64,000 nt of DNA from Psychrobacter sp. WY6. GTDB lineage: Bacteria > Pseudomonadota > Gammaproteobacteria > Pseudomonadales > Moraxellaceae. The notes beneath the pieces are model-generated. The model had not been told where the DNA came from. It did not search any database and saw only the letters and a list, made by a program, of their open reading frames with translations. The stretch lies in contig NZ_CP049902.1 in NCBI RefSeq assembly GCF_018448495.1, positions 1,054,001 to 1,118,000 of the forward strand, given 5' to 3'. Position numbers and translations under genes: made by a program. Every line of letters begins with the position of its first letter. Positions within the stretch are counted from its first letter, which is position 1. Shown here in pieces: positions 8,921 through 22,836 of this stretch.

Positions 8921-9300
8921 TAAACAATTGAAAATCATAGGATTATTGCTTCTAGTGAGAGAGCAACATCCTCAAATTCCATTAATGAGTATAAGCATAA
9001 ATCTGACCTTAAAAAGCAGTCAAATTTTATGAAGTATGATTGAGTTTGTAGAATAGTCGCAAGCGGTAATCACCCACGATAATAAGAACCCTTATAAAAG
9101 GTGTCCCTATCGCTGACTTGTGTTAATGCTTAAATGAAATTTCGCACACTCTTTATAATAAGTACTTTATTGTAGATACAGCCTTAAACTGTTCAGAAAG
9201 TACACTGCCACTATTTAGATAACTAAATTCGTTACCATCATTAGCCTACAGCCAAAGGTTCAAGTCCTCACTAGGGTACCGTTATTTACCATAACGCTCG
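8921..9300. other. Intergenic region between convergent genes, nothing recognised
   Basis: About 380 bp between a small plus-strand gene and the minus-strand MetR-like gene. A GGTTCAAGTCC string near 9258 resembles a tRNA T-loop, but no stem or body surrounds it. No ORF, repeat or clear terminator was found. Confidence 0.4.
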
Positions 9301-10246
9301 TCATAGCGTAAGAAAGCGGATGATATTTCTCAACTGGAATAATTTAGTAGATAGTGAAATACTACAACTACACACAATACCTTCTAACAAATTCGCAAAA
9401 CCTTGCATATAAGCGGTATCTTGGCTCGATGTGCGCGTCGCTGCATATAGCTGACAATGCACACCCGTACCCAATGGACGCGAGACGACCCAGCCTTTTT
9501 TCTCATATTCAGCAACCACCCAATCAGGTAACGCCGCCACACCGCGTTCACTAGCAACCAATTGAATCAGCATCGCCGTCAACTCTGTAGTGCGAATACT
9601 ATCAAAGCTTACCTGCGCGGGGGTCATAAAGTTGGCAATAATATCGAGACGCTTGGCTTCCACTGGATACGCAATCAGGGTTTCATTGGTTAAATCATCT
9701 GGCTCAATAAATTCTGCGCCGCCAAATCATGCGTTGGTGATAGCACCAAGCGACTTTCATACTCAAATAACGGCTGATAGCTGATACCGTCTATCGGTAA
9801 ATCGCTGGTGGTAATGAGTAAATCGATATCACCTTCCATCAATAAGTGGTGCGGCTCTGGCTCAAAACCTGTCGCAAAATCTAGCTCTACATCAGACCAT
9901 TCGCGGCGGTAATGATTGAGTATCGGCATTAGCCAATCGAAGCAACTGTGACATTCAGAGGCTAGCCGTAATCTACCCGCTTGACCGTGAGCTAAGCGTT
10001 TAAGATTGGATTTGGTACGAGTGACCTGCGGCATGATGCTATCTGCCAATGCCAGTACCGTTTTACCTGCTGGCGTAAAAGCGGGCGTGTTCGGCGATTG
10101 ACCAAGCTGATATCGTAATAATTCTCTAGCTCTTTTAACTGATGCGAGACCGCGGAAGCCGTGACGTGCAATTCATCGGCAGCCGCCGCCAATGAGCCAT
10201 GCGCTCGTAGCGCGGTTAAGGTATTGAGATGACGAAGCTCTAACAT
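9301..10246 (-). CDS. metR: LysR-family regulator, MetR-like (frameshifted)
   Basis: The N-terminal winged helix MLELRHLNTLTALRAHGSLAAAADELHVTASAVSHQLKELE is close to MetR. The effector domain agrees too: RLRLASECHSCFDWLMPIL, FEPEPHHLLMEGDIDLLITTSDLP, and GVAALPDWVVAEYEKKGWVV, all of which have direct MetR counterparts. MetR activates methionine-synthesis genes with homocysteine as co-inducer. Three open segments must be joined (breaks near 10080 and 9700), giving about 310 residues. It lies downstream of potABC on the same strand but is probably separate. The exact C-terminus is uncertain because the last residues after LLEGIV are not family-like. Confidence 0.8.
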
Positions 10247-10354
10247 AAGACAACCTAACCGCTAAAGTGAGAAAAATTCATTATAATTGATATAGCGCTG
10301 ATTTTCATTCAAAGTCTGATTTTTAATCAGCAATGCTAAATGAGCAATGGCAAA

Positions 10355-11180
10355 CTAGCGTCGACGTAATAATAGCTGCGAAATAATCACCAATATCAGC
10401 GAGGCAACCAGTAAAATTGTCCCAATGGCATTGACCTCTGGTTTGAGTCCTACTCGTACCATCGAATAAATCCGCAGCGGTAAAATCTCATAACTGGGCC
10501 CCGTGACAAAGGTAGAAACCACCACATCATCGAGTGATAAGGTAAAGGCGAGCAACCAACCTGCCATCACTGCGGGCAGAATGACAGGAATGAGCACGGT
10601 ACGCACCATCGTTGATTCACTAGCGCCCAAATCGCGTGCGGCTTCCATCAAGCGTTCATCCAGACTGCTCAATCGTGCAAACACCGTGATGACTACAACG
10701 GTAAGCAAAAAGTAATGTGCGCGAGTAACAGCGAGACGAACCCTAATTGCAACCCTATTAATAAGAATAATGCCAATAATGAAATAGCGAGTACAATTTC
10801 AGGCGACATCATTAATACAAATAACAGCCCATTTAGTAAGCCTTTACCGCGAAAGTTATAGCGATGTAGCGCGAGAGCAGTTAGCGTTCCTATCAAAGTT
10901 GAGACGGTGGCTGCGACCAATCCCAATACAATAGAATGCCAAAAAGCATCGAGCATCGCTTGGTTATGCAGCGACTCATACCACTTTAAGCTAAAGCCGC
11001 CCCAGTTATAGCCGACTTTTGACTTATTAAAGGACATGACGACTAAGACGATAATTGGCAAATACAGCATAGTATAAATGAGACCAAGATAGCCTTTAGC
11101 CGCGATACTGCCAATCTTAATAGACGATCTTTTTTAGTTGCCGAGCTATTCAGTTGATGATTCAGTGAACTATCAGACAT
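10355..11180 (-). CDS. potC: Polyamine ABC transporter permease PotC (frameshifted)
   Basis: Second inner-membrane permease of a spermidine/putrescine importer. Segments seen are MLYLPIIVLVVMSFNKSKVG, MMSPEIVLAISLLALFL, and the ABC-contact EAA loop LMEAARDLGASESTMVRTVLIPVILPAV. The ending SLDDVVVSTFVTGPSYEILPLRIYS is PotC/PotI-like. The true start is the ATG at 11180, with the N-terminus MSDSSLNHQLNSSATKKDRL in another frame. Breaks occur near 11090 and 10705. Its start overlaps the potB stop as TAATG, so translation is coupled. Confidence 0.87.
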
Positions 11181-12051
11181 TAGGCCACCTCATTAAAGTC
11201 GGTCTTGCCAATGCGGCGACTACTGGCACGGTAGGCGAGAATAATACTGCCATTGCTAGTGTTAATAACACGCTGGCAGCTGCGCCAAATGGCCAGTCAC
11301 GCGCATCCAAGAACTGGTTTTTGATGATATTGCCGACCAATAAATTGCGTGAACCACCCAAAATATCTGCCACATAAAACATACCCATTGCAGGCAGCAG
11401 CACCAATAATACCCCTGAGATAATGCCAGGCGTCGTCAATGGCAATGATATGCCAAAAAGTCTGAGTCTTTGATGCGCCCAAATCCTGTGAAGCGAGTAG
11501 CATGTCATGGCGCAAATCGGTAAATACTGCGTATAACGGCAACACCATAAATGGGAACAATAAATATGTCAAACCAGCAATCACCGCCACTTGCGTGTAT
11601 AAAATCGATAGGAGTATCGATGATACCGATTGCCAGCAGTGATTTATTGATCAAACCATTATTGGCAAATAGCAGTTTAAGCGCATACGTCCGCACCAAA
11701 GAGTTGGTCCAAAATGGTAGGATTAACAGCATCATGAGTAGTGGCTGCCAACGCGTTTTGGCCTTGGCTATCAGCCAAGCAAAAGGGTAGCCAAGTAACA
11801 AGCAGATAATGGTTGTGATACCTGCCATCCATAACGAATGAATAAATACGCCAAAATATAGCGGATCAATCATGCGTATATAGCTGTCGATGCTGACAGG
11901 CAAGCTAATAAAAGCACTGCTATCGCGGCTCAAAAACTGACAGCGATGACTAAGATATTTGGTAATAGCGCAAATATTAATAACCAACCCCAAATCAGCC
12001 AGAGCGTTACGGTACGAAAAGGACTTTTGCTGCCTAAGCTATGACCTGCCA

Positions 12052-12052
<1 letters not shown>
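11180..12052 (-). CDS. potB: Polyamine ABC transporter permease PotB (several frameshifts)
   Basis: First permease of the importer. ATG 12052 gives MAGHSLGSKSPFRTVTLWLI, then FLSRDSSAFISLPVSIDSYIRM and YPFAWLIAKAKTRWQPLLMMLLILPFWTNSLVRTYA, a PotB/PotH signature. The EAA region is LLASQDLGASKTQTFWHI, and the end is MFYVADILGGSRNLLVGNIIKNQFLDARDWPFGAA. Four frame changes (about 11960, 11590, 11460 and 11230) are needed. The final frame ends IGKTDFNEVA with TAA overlapping the potC start. The gene start overlaps the potA stop (TGATG). Confidence 0.87.
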
Positions 12053-13799
<1,747 letters not shown>

Positions 13800-14438
13800 A
13801 TGCCTAACGATACACGCCCGAAAACTGGTCAAGAAGCTCTTGCGCTTTTAAAAGAAGGCAATATGCGCTACATAGATAGTTTGACCACCACTGACCCAAC
13901 AATGCAAAGACGACCTGAATTGGTTAAAGATCAAGATCCATTGGCCATTATTTTGGGTTGCTCGGATGCACGAGTACCAGTTGAGATTGTATTTGATCAA
14001 GGCTTGGGTGATTTGTTCGTTATTCGAGTCGCGGGTAATGTCGTCGCGCCTTCACAGATTGGCTCGATTGAATTTGCGGCCGAAAAGTTCGGTACAAAAT
14101 TGGTGGTCGTGCTTGGGCACTCACATTGCGGCGCTGTCACGGCTTGTGTTGAGACACTGATCAATCCTGAGAAAAACTATTCACCCAACTTGCAGTCGAT
14201 TGTCGATCGCATTCGCCCAAGCGTTTATAACTTGCATGAGCTTGCCACTGCCAATGGTCAAGATGTCGATGCCGACGAGTTGGTCGATCGCTCTATCCGC
14301 GCCAACGTCCGTATGTCAGTTAGCCAGCTCAAACATGGCTCGCGGGCATTAGAGGACTTAACCAATAGCGGTCAATTGCTGGTCGTGGGTGCAGAGTATG
14401 ATTTGGAGACAGGAAAAGTACGTTTCTTAGACAGCTAA
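13800..14438 (+). CDS. Beta-class carbonic anhydrase
   Basis: Interconverts CO2 and bicarbonate. Zinc ligands are visible: CSDARVP (Cys plus the Asp-Arg dyad) near residue 52 and HSHCGAV (His and Cys) near residue 107. The protein is 212 residues and intact. The start at 13800 (MPNDTRPKTGQEALALL) is preferred over an upstream ATG at 13749 because AAAGGA lies 6 bases before it and the domain begins here. A single-gene unit: it is divergent from potA and followed by a terminator at 14525. Likely cytoplasmic, as no signal peptide is seen. Confidence 0.94.
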   Translation: MPNDTRPKTGQEALALLKEGNMRYIDSLTTTDPTMQRRPELVKDQDPLAIILGCSDARVPVEIVFDQGLGDLFVIRVAGNVVAPSQIGSIEFAAEKFGTKLVVVLGHSHCGAVTACVETLINPEKNYSPNLQSIVDRIRPSVYNLHELATANGQDVDADELVDRSIRANVRMSVSQLKHGSRALEDLTNSGQLLVVGAEYDLETGKVRFLDS

Positions 14439-14524
14439 TTAATAGGTTAAATGGGTAGCACCCAGTGTGCGCTCTTACAAAATCCACTCAATGCTTTCGC
14501 GATTTTTTATTATGATAAAAGGGT

Positions 14525-14556
14525 CAAGCGCGTAAAAAATTCACGCGCTTGCTTTT
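14525..14556 (+). terminator. Terminator after carbonic anhydrase
   Basis: The stem CAAGCGCGT/ACGCGCTTG with a short A-rich loop is followed by CTTTT. It lies about 90 bases after the stop codon. Confidence 0.75.
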
Positions 14557-14582
14557 AAACTCTCTATTTTGTCAATATTAGG

Positions 14583-15169
14583 ATGACTATGTCTATAGCA
14601 AATACTGGCTCAGCCACTGATAATAATAACGAATCACTTATCGCTCAACCAACGAGCAGCGTCAATACCGATGGTGTGCAGCCTATCTCAGCACAGACGA
14701 CAGGTTTTACTTTTAACCACACCATGCTACGTGTCAAAGATCCTGCCAAGTCGTTGGCGTTTTATACCGGTGTCCTTGGTATGACTTTGCTGGCGGTAAA
14801 AAAATTCCCTGACATGGGTTTTGATTTATATTTTTAGCCAAGTTAACTGAAAGCGAGCGCGACAATTTGCCCGCGGGTGATGATTTGGAAATCTTTGCCT
14901 TCCGTCAACGCGGCATCTTAGAATTGACCCATAATTATGGTACCGAAACGAAAGCTGACTTTAGTTACCATGATGGTAATGGTGAGCCACAAGGCTTTGG
15001 ACATATCTGTTTTAGCGTACCTAGTCTCGATGAAGCGGTTGCTTGGTTTGATAAAAATAATGTCGAATTCAAAAAACGTCCAGAAGATGGCAGCATGAAA
15101 AACATTGCCTTTATCAAAGATGTTGATGGCTACTGGATTGAAATTGTACAAGCAGATTTAATGGGCTAG
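14583..15169 (+). CDS. gloA: Lactoylglutathione lyase, glyoxalase I (one frameshift)
   Basis: Converts the methylglyoxal-glutathione hemithioacetal to S-lactoylglutathione. Metal ligands are all present: His in FNHTMLRV, Glu in ILELTHNYG, His in GFGHICFSV and Glu in DGYWIEIVQ. The frame breaks near 14835, after MGFDLYF; the other frame continues as [23 protein letters not shown]. The ~45-residue polar N-terminal extension before [10 protein letters not shown] is longer than in E. coli GloA. ATG 14589 has AGGA at better spacing than ATG 14583. Cytoplasmic enzyme. Confidence 0.92.
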
Positions 15170-15284
15170 CTTGACAGGCTGGTACGTCAATACGTCAGTT
15201 AATCTAGGACATACCCCAGTCAAACAATCAATTAATCGAGTGAATGGAAGCATAAAGCCAACCAACCAAAGGAGTGACGTCTAG

Positions 15285-16269
15285 ATGCCTACCTCTGAGG
15301 CAGAAACGACAGTAAATACCAATATAGCGGCTGAACCAGTAACGACGGATGTACTGACATATCAAAGCATCATTGATTCAGCAAATGAGATAGTGGTTGG
15401 CTTTGTTGAACGCATTCCCTATTTTATCGCATCAATTATTGTTATTCTGATTTTTTGGTTTCTATCGATTGTCTTCAAAAAGTGGTATACAAACTTTTAG
15501 GCAGTCGCAGTCGGCATCAGAACTTGGTTAAAGTGTTTCAGCGAGTAGGCGGCGCACTCATCATTTTTATCGGTTTTATGATTGCTATGGTGATTGCCGT
15601 GCCCGGATTTACCCCTGCTAAGCTGATTGGTGCACTCGGTATTGGTTCCGTCGCTATTGGTTTTGCCTTTAAAGATATTTTTCAAAACTTGCTCTCTGGT
15701 ATTTTGCTGCTAATCTCAGAGCCGTTTCGCATCGGTGATCAGATTGTCTCAGGCGACTATGAAGGGACGGTTGAGGATATTAAGATAGCGCCACGACTAT
15801 CAAGACGTATGACGGTCGGCAAGTGGTTATTCCCAATTCTGATTTGTATACCTCAGCATTGACTGTCAATACCGCCTATAAGCAGCGCCGTTTGCAAGTG
15901 GCTGTTGGTATTGGCTATGAAGATGATATCGAAGCAGCAAAAGCTGAGATTCTGCAAGCGTTAGATAAAGTCGAAAGCGTATCGAAGAAAGCGCAGCCAA
16001 GTGTGATTGCTACGGGTTTTGGTGATTCAACGATTGATTTGATGGTACGTTGGTTTATCGAAGACGGCACCCAAGCCAACAAAGTGACCTCGATTCATCA
16101 AGTGATCGTTGAGATTAAGAGCGCACTCGATGCAGCAGGCGTCAACATTCCATTCCCGATACGCACGATAGATTTGAGTGATCCATCAGTGACATCGATT
16201 GTGAATAAATTGCATGAGCAAAAGGCGATCGATGTTAATAACGATGTTAATAAAGCAGCGGCAGAGTAA
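15285..16269 (+). CDS. MscS-family mechanosensitive channel (two frameshifts)
   Basis: Inner-membrane channel that opens under hypo-osmotic tension. The N-terminal helix is YFIASIIVILIFWFLSIVF. The pore helix region is IGALGIGSVAIGFAFKDIFQNLLSG, a strong MscS signature, followed by the beta domain (PFRIGDQIVSGDYEGTVEDI, VVIPNSDLYTSALTV). The C-terminal domain ends FPIRTIDLSDPSV. Three frames must be joined, with breaks near 15480 and 15800-15825, giving about 328 residues. GGAGTGACGTCTAG precedes the ATG. A bidirectional terminator follows at 16327. Confidence 0.9.
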
Positions 16270-16326
16270 TTTGTTTAGCGCGTTATTTTAAAGAACGGCC
16301 TTTTACACAAAATTTTCGAAATAAAA

Positions 16327-16360
16327 ATCCGCCATATCAAATGACATGGCGGATTTTTTT
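16327..16360. terminator. Terminator between convergent mscS-type gene and cytochrome gene
   Basis: The stem AATCCGCCAT/ATGGCGGATT is followed by seven T on the plus strand, with A-rich sequence on the other side. It can serve both convergent genes. Confidence 0.88.
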
Positions 16361-16381
16361 ACGATATCAATTTATGACAAT

Positions 16382-16852
16382 TTAGTCAGTTTTGACTTTA
16401 AAATCGGTATGACATGATTTACAGCTGGCGCCGACTTCACCAAAGGCTGGTTTGACATCATCGATGCTAGTGGCTGTTTGTGCAGCAGCGTTCAGCTCAG
16501 CAGTGACTTTTTGAAAGTTTTCTGCTTCTGCGCGAAAACCATCGGCATTTGACCAAACGGCATCAGTCGCATTGCCAACGGCTTCTTTATTTTCAAAATG
16601 AGTCCAAGGCGTAGCAGCGTCTTCTGCTAAAAATGCGGCTTGCTCTTTGAATACGGCGGCATCAAAGGTGTCAGGTGCTTTCATCATATCACCCATGACA
16701 CCCATCGCATCACCATAGCTTTTCATGCTATCTTGGCGGGCTTTTACATCAGGGTCAGTGGCAGTGCTACACGCTGTTAGACCTAGGGCGGCTGCCATCA
16801 ATGTGATGCCAAAGATAGATTTTAATGATTGGTTGGTATGAAACTGTGCCAT
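16382..16852 (-). CDS. Cytochrome c' (class II) lipoprotein
   Basis: The protein is 156 residues. A signal with lipobox LTAC lies at residues ~22-28. The mature part is an all-helical four-helix-bundle type sequence with the heme-binding motif CKSCH near the C-terminus (VGASCKSCHTDFKVKTD), the arrangement of cytochrome c' and related class II cytochromes. Expected location is the periplasmic face of a membrane. Members are proposed to bind NO or CO or carry electrons; nothing local tells which. AGGAG sits 9 bases before the ATG. Confidence 0.87.
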   Translation of the reverse strand: MAQFHTNQSLKSIFGITLMAAALGLTACSTATDPDVKARQDSMKSYGDAMGVMGDMMKAPDTFDAAVFKEQAAFLAEDAATPWTHFENKEAVGNATDAVWSNADGFRAEAENFQKVTAELNAAAQTATSIDDVKPAFGEVGASCKSCHTDFKVKTD

Positions 16853-17142
16853 GTGAATTACTCCTGTAAAATTGGTTAGTAGTAGGCGCGCTTATAAACG
16901 CTGGCTTTACATACTATTTTTAAGTATCTGCCCTTAAAGGCTTCTTCTAAATCGAAAGGTTTCTTTTAAATACTGCTTTTAAATAAAGCGTATTGTTATA
17001 AAAATTACCTCATCATCTTTTGGAAACGCATTCGCTTCTAAAGGATTTTTCCAACAATAGTTTTCATTGTAACGGTTATCCGTGCAGTGGACGTAAATTT
17101 AGTTGTTATATCATCGTAATTTTTGAGTCAGTGACTTTCGCT

Positions 17143-17200
17143 CATATAAATTTGCGCCCATATAAATTTGCGCTCATATAAATTTGCGCTCATATAAAAA
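17143..17200. repeat. Tandem array, 16 bp unit, 3.6 copies
   Basis: Three full copies of CATATAAATTTGCGCT (the first ends in C) and a partial fourth, directly abutting the hemF terminator. The rest of the 16853-17273 gap is AT-rich and holds the promoter of the cytochrome c' gene; nothing else is seen. Confidence 0.92.
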
Positions 17201-17227
17201 GGTCAGCGTGGATAGCTGACCTTCTTG
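17199..17227 (-). terminator. Terminator of hemF
   Basis: The hairpin AAGGTCAGC/GCTGACCTT has a T run on the minus strand side. It lies about 47 bases downstream of the hemF stop. Confidence 0.82.
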
Positions 17228-17273
17228 ATACTCTCTAAAGACAAGCTAATAAATACCTTAGCCTTTATTATAT

Positions 17274-18290
<1,017 letters not shown>

Positions 18291-18305
18291 TTAGTGTATT
18301 GATGT

Positions 18306-18975
18306 CTATTTATTAAGATGTAACGCGGTATTGAAATCTTTATCTAATAAATGACCCATGCGGTCGCGCTTGGTCGCTAAATATTCAGCATTCATATCAT
18401 TCACCCCAACCAATAAAGGCACGCGTTCCACGACATTAATACCGTGCTCGGTTAGATAAGCCACTTTGTCTGGATTGTTGGTGATGAGTCTGACGGCGTC
18501 AACACCGATATGAGCGAGCATCGGGCCGCACATATCATAAATGCGCGCATCAGCGGGTAAGCCCAACATGAGGTTGGCATCTAAAGTATCATGACCTTGG
18601 TCTTGCAGGGCGTAAGCGCGAATCTTATTGGTCAGACCAATACCGCGACCTTCTTGGCGCAAGTATAATATCGCCCCGCAGCCAGTTTCTTGTATTGCCT
18701 GCATCGCCGTGTTGAGCTGCGGTCCACAGTCACATTTTAATGAGCTAAAAGCATCGCCCGTCAAGCATTCTGAATGAATACGAATCAATGGAATGGTTTT
18801 TTGCTCGCGTGGCGTCCGTTTGACTCGGGGAGTTGTCCGCCGTATGTTGATCGACGACAGGCAGACCGACAGTCAGCATCACATGCTCTTGACCTTCGTC
18901 GTTTTCAAAGATATGAATATCAAACTCGCCATGACGAGTAGGTAGTTTGGCACTGGTAATAAATTGATATGACAT
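18306..18975 (-). CDS. ribA: GTP cyclohydrolase II RibA (one frameshift)
   Basis: First step of riboflavin synthesis, opening GTP to a diaminopyrimidine. Zinc site cysteines occur in SECLTGDAF and [30 protein letters not shown] is the conserved catalytic/GTP-binding segment. The N-terminal frame ([20 protein letters not shown]) is lost near 18820, and the following frame resumes before [13 protein letters not shown]. Length and order fit E. coli RibA (about 200 residues), with a short polar insert at the break. No FMN riboswitch is visible upstream. Confidence 0.93.
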
Positions 18976-19529
18976 TAATGTCCTGCATAAGCCGATAAGC
19001 GTGGCGGTAGAGGGTCTTTTTTAACCATATTAAAACAGCGATGACATCCTAGCTGCATGATGAAAGTAGGATTATGCCAGTATAATTCATTCGTAAAGAG
19101 TGCATGCTGATTGTCTTTATTATAAAAACACACAAAGTTCACAAACGACGCACGATGATTAAAGCGACAATTAAAAATAAATGCTATTATGCCATACTAT
19201 TTTGACGGATACAGTGACAAGTCTTTGCCCTTACATTACTATGTCGTCACTAACATCCAATATTGATGCAGAATAATAAGGCATAATATTATCCCTTGTT
19301 ATGAAAGCGCGAAAGCAAAGCTCCATCGCTGTCCATTACGGCAGCGTACGTGCTATTCGGCGCATCTTCTATATGTTTATATAAAGACATAGAGGCTGCC
19401 TGAATAAATTTATGAACAGTTATATGGTCGATTACACCAATAATGGTGTAGATATTATTGACGTCACTTAGGTAGCATTATGCACTAAGAGGCTGTCTTG
19501 TCAGCAGATTGGTAGGTATCGTACGGTTT
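18976..19529. other. Intergenic region between divergent ribA and dxs
   Basis: About 550 bp without a gene. It is AT-rich, with a short palindrome TACACCA/TGGTGTA near 19434-19451, a possible operator or hairpin ahead of dxs. Promoters of both genes are expected here, but I cannot place them with confidence. Confidence 0.4.
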
Positions 19530-21587
19530 ATGCAGCAGTCACCTCATTCCCCACAGTCTCAGTCCGTATCTATGCCAGCTGTCGATTCTGCTGCCCAGCT
19601 GTCGAATTTACAGCAGACTTATACTGTGATTCCACGCGTCCGTCCTGATACGCCTTTGCTGGATAGCATTGCAGCGCCAGCTGATCTTAATACTCTGACA
19701 ACCACTCAACTTATCACCTTGGCTGATGAGCTGCGGCTATTTCTATTGTATTCAGCAGGTCAAAGCGGTGGGCATTTTGGTGCCAATTTGGGCGTGGTTG
19801 AGTTGACCATTGCGCTGCATTACTTACTAGATACGCCGCAAGATCAAATCGTTTGGGACGTGGGTCATCAAGCCTATGCCCATAAAGTCTTGACGGGTCG
19901 CCGTGATCAGTTGGCGACGATTCGCTCAAAAGATGGTTTGACTGCTTTTCCTGAGCGTGCAGAATCCGTTTACGATACCTTTGGCGTTGGTCATTCATCG
20001 ACGTCAATCTCAGCTGGTTTAGGCATGGGCTTAGCACTGCGCTATCAAGGTCGCGCGCAAACCGTTGCTTGTATCATTGGTGATGGTGCAATGACCGGTG
20101 GTATGGCGTTTGAAGCGATGAATGATGCGGTGCAACAAGATGCAGATTTATTGGTCATTTTAAATGACAATGATATGTCGATCTCTTGTTCTATCGGTGG
20201 TTTTTCACGGCATTTAGCGATGCTATGGGAGTCAGGATATCAGGTTGATATCTCTGATGCAGGCGAGCCAGTACTATGCCAGCGCCCTGATATGCAAGGC
20301 TTTGATCGCCGCAAGCGTCACAAAGAGATGCGTGATGTGCCGCAGTTAGAAGACAACTTATTTAAAGCGATTGGTTTTACCTACTTTGGTCCGTTTGATG
20401 GTCACAATATCCCTGAGCTACTGCGGGTATTGTCACTTGCCAAGCAGATAAAAGGGCCTGTGTTAGTCCATATTTATACCACCAAAGGCAAAGGTTTTGC
20501 CCCAGCTGAGTTAGATCCCGTCGGCTATCATGCTATCAGCAAGCTCCCTGTCGAAATCAAGACTGATGCTCAGGCTGTCACCACAGAAAAATCGCTGTCC
20601 AACACCAAACCTGCGTTAAAATACTCGCAAGTATTTGGGCAATTCTTATGTGATAAGGCTGCTGATGACGATAAGCTGCTTGCCGTCACACCTGCTATGG
20701 AAGAAGGCTCGGGCATGATTGATTTTGCCCGTCAATTTCCGGAGCGGTTTTTTGATGTGGCCATCGCTGAGCAACACGCAGTCACACTGGCTGCTGGTAT
20801 GGCAACCCAAGGCGTCAAACCGATTGTGGCGATTTATTCGACGTTTTTGCAACGTGGCTATGATCAGCTGATTCATGATGTGGCTTTGCAAAACCTTGAT
20901 GTGATGTTTGCTATTGACCGAGCAGGTTTAGTCGGTGAAGACGGTGCAACTCATGCAGGCGTATTCGATTTTGCCTTTTTACGCTGCGTGCCCAATATGC
21001 TGATCGCCGCGCCAAAAGACGAAAACGAATGCTACCATTTGCTCAATACGTGCTATGAATACCAAGGCTGCACGGCAGTACGCTATCCGCGCGGTGTCGG
21101 TACTGGCGCAGTTATTGCATCGCCAGCACAGACTTATAACGTTGGCAAGGCAGTGATAGAGTCGGTAGTAGGTAGTGAGGATGCGCCTAAAAAGCTAGCG
21201 CTACTCGCATTTGGTACCATGGTTGCGACGGCTCAGCAAGCGGCAGAAAGCCTAATTGACAATGATATAGCATCAGACTGTCAGGTACATGTCATTAATA
21301 TGCGCTGGGTAAAACCTTTAGACACGGCATTATTAGAAAAATTATTAGAGCAAGGTATTACACACATTGCGACTTTGGAAGAGCACATGATTATGGGCGG
21401 CGCGGGCAGTGCGGTAAATGAGTATTTGCTTAACGAATCGCCAGCCTTTAAAAACAACCGCCCTGCCGTTATTAATATCGGCATTCCAGATCGCTTTGTC
21501 GCCCATGGCTCACAAGCAGAGCAAATGGTTGATTGTGGTTTAGATGTTAATGGTGTGGTAAGGCAGCTTGAACAGTTGCTGTTGTAA
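19530..21587 (+). CDS. dxs: 1-Deoxy-D-xylulose-5-phosphate synthase
   Basis: Entry enzyme of the MEP isoprenoid pathway: condenses pyruvate and glyceraldehyde 3-phosphate using thiamine diphosphate. It is about 685 residues and intact. Motifs: [35 protein letters not shown]-binding [17 protein letters not shown] with LNDNDMSIS, and in the second domain [15 protein letters not shown] and [21 protein letters not shown] 19530 is preferred over the upstream TTG 19509. The ~45-residue N-terminal extension before the conserved region is longer than in E. coli. Such a long error-free ORF contrasts with its frameshifted neighbours. Confidence 0.97.
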   Translation: MQQSPHSPQSQSVSMPAVDSAAQLSNLQQTYTVIPRVRPDTPLLDSIAAPADLNTLTTTQLITLADELRLFLLYSAGQSGGHFGANLGVVELTIALHYLLDTPQDQIVWDVGHQAYAHKVLTGRRDQLATIRSKDGLTAFPERAESVYDTFGVGHSSTSISAGLGMGLALRYQGRAQTVACIIGDGAMTGGMAFEAMNDAVQQDADLLVILNDNDMSISCSIGGFSRHLAMLWESGYQVDISDAGEPVLCQRPDMQGFDRRKRHKEMRDVPQLEDNLFKAIGFTYFGPFDGHNIPELLRVLSLAKQIKGPVLVHIYTTKGKGFAPAELDPVGYHAISKLPVEIKTDAQAVTTEKSLSNTKPALKYSQVFGQFLCDKAADDDKLLAVTPAMEEGSGMIDFARQFPERFFDVAIAEQHAVTLAAGMATQGVKPIVAIYSTFLQRGYDQLIHDVALQNLDVMFAIDRAGLVGEDGATHAGVFDFAFLRCVPNMLIAAPKDENECYHLLNTCYEYQGCTAVRYPRGVGTGAVIASPAQTYNVGKAVIESVVGSEDAPKKLALLAFGTMVATAQQAAESLIDNDIASDCQVHVINMRWVKPLDTALLEKLLEQGITHIATLEEHMIMGGAGSAVNEYLLNESPAFKNNRPAVINIGIPDRFVAHGSQAEQMVDCGLDVNGVVRQLEQLLL

Positions 21588-21780
21588 GTTTAAGTTATAC
21601 CTTTTAACGTTTTTAAGATTTTTAGCTGTCATTTGGACAGAGTATTGGTTAAATAGATAAAAGCTCGATCGATAGAGCGAACGCCTACTTAGTCGTAGGT
21701 GCTGACTTTTTTACAACTTACGCAGTTTGTGATGACCACCAAAATTTGGGTTGGTTTGACGAACGTCATGGTTTTTTTGT

Positions 21781-21808
21781 TTGTTTTATCGAACAATTTT
21801 AGTATAAT
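21781..21808 (+). promoter_or_regulatory. Candidate sigma-70 promoter for suhB
   Basis: TTGTTT and a perfect TATAAT are separated by 16 bases, about 128 bases before the suhB start. The rest of the 21588-21935 gap has no gene. Confidence 0.5.
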
Positions 21809-21935
21809 GCGATCATCGCTTTTAAATGGCGCATTTTTTAATCGTATAAATACAGTGTGAGCGGCTAATTGGCATGTTGTGGGCACAGAGTTCGTCTTAT
21901 TTTTGACATTCATTCATCAAGCAAATAGGTTATTT

Positions 21936-22763
21936 ATGGAACCCATGGTCGTCATCGCAGCACGTACTGCTGAAAAAGTTGGTAAAGAGATTTTATATGC
22001 GCATCAAAACCGCCATAAAATTGAATTGGATATTGAGTCAAAAGGGCTTGATGGATTGGTTACGCGTATTGATCGCTTTAGCGAAGAGCTGACCATTGAA
22101 ACCCTAAAAGCCAGCTATCCAAATCACTCGTACTTGGGTGAAGAGTTTGGTATGCAAGAAGGTCGCGGTGAAGATGCGGACTGGTGCTGGATTATTGATC
22201 CGCTAGATGGCACCAAAAACTTCGTCCATGGTGTGCCGCAGTTTTGTGTGTCTATCGCTGTGCAGCATAAAGGCGTGACCCAACATGGCGTGATCTATGA
22301 CCCTGTCCGTGATGAGATGTTCTCTGCTAGCCGTGGTAAAGGCGCGCGCTTGAACAATCGCCGCATGCAAGTGAGCGAGCGCAAAACGATTGATGGCGGT
22401 CTATTTACCACTGGTCATCCGCTTGAGCGTAAACGCAATGGCGAAGTCATCTCTTATGCCAAGCAGCATTTTGAGAGCTTACAGAAAATCTCTGAAGCTG
22501 GCGGTCAAGTGCGCCGTTTAGGCTCTGCTGCGCTTGATTTATGTTATGTCGCTGCCGGTCGTTTTGATGGTTATTTTGAGATGTCAATTAAGCCTTGGGA
22601 TATCGCGGCAGGTGAGCTTATCGTGACCGAAGCACGTGGCGTGGTGGTTGACCATACAGGTGCACACAACTCAATGACTTCAGGCTCTATTTTCGCCTGT
22701 AACATTAAGTTATTGAAGCCATTGATGCAAGTGGTTGTTCCAACGTGGGGTGACGTGTTTTAA
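21936..22763 (+). CDS. suhB: Inositol-1-monophosphatase family protein SuhB
   Basis: Mg-dependent phosphatase family; in E. coli SuhB is also part of the rRNA antitermination complex. At 275 residues it is intact. Metal and substrate motifs are YLGEEFG, WIIDPLDGTKNFVHG and, near the C-terminus, KPWDIAAGELIVTEARG. Start at 21936 (MEPMVVIAARTAEKVG) is where the family begins; the upstream in-frame extension is not conserved-looking. It is convergent with the wax synthase gene, with a shared terminator between them. Confidence 0.94.
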   Translation: MEPMVVIAARTAEKVGKEILYAHQNRHKIELDIESKGLDGLVTRIDRFSEELTIETLKASYPNHSYLGEEFGMQEGRGEDADWCWIIDPLDGTKNFVHGVPQFCVSIAVQHKGVTQHGVIYDPVRDEMFSASRGKGARLNNRRMQVSERKTIDGGLFTTGHPLERKRNGEVISYAKQHFESLQKISEAGGQVRRLGSAALDLCYVAAGRFDGYFEMSIKPWDIAAGELIVTEARGVVVDHTGAHNSMTSGSIFACNIKLLKPLMQVVVPTWGDVF

Positions 22764-22801
22764 GCACCACTTAAGTATAATTATTAAGATAACTTAACAC
22801 T

Positions 22802-22836
22802 AAAAAGCTGGTTCCATTATGGAGCCAGCTTTTTTG
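22802..22836. terminator. Bidirectional terminator between suhB and the WS/DGAT gene
   Basis: The stem AAAAAGCTGG/CCAGCTTTTTT has a loop of 13 bases. T runs lie on both sides, and it overlaps the last codons of the minus-strand gene. Confidence 0.88.

Noticed and set aside
9250-9285. GGTTCAAGTCC string resembling a tRNA T-loop
   Set aside because: The flanking bases do not form a T stem and there is no D arm, anticodon arm or acceptor stem.
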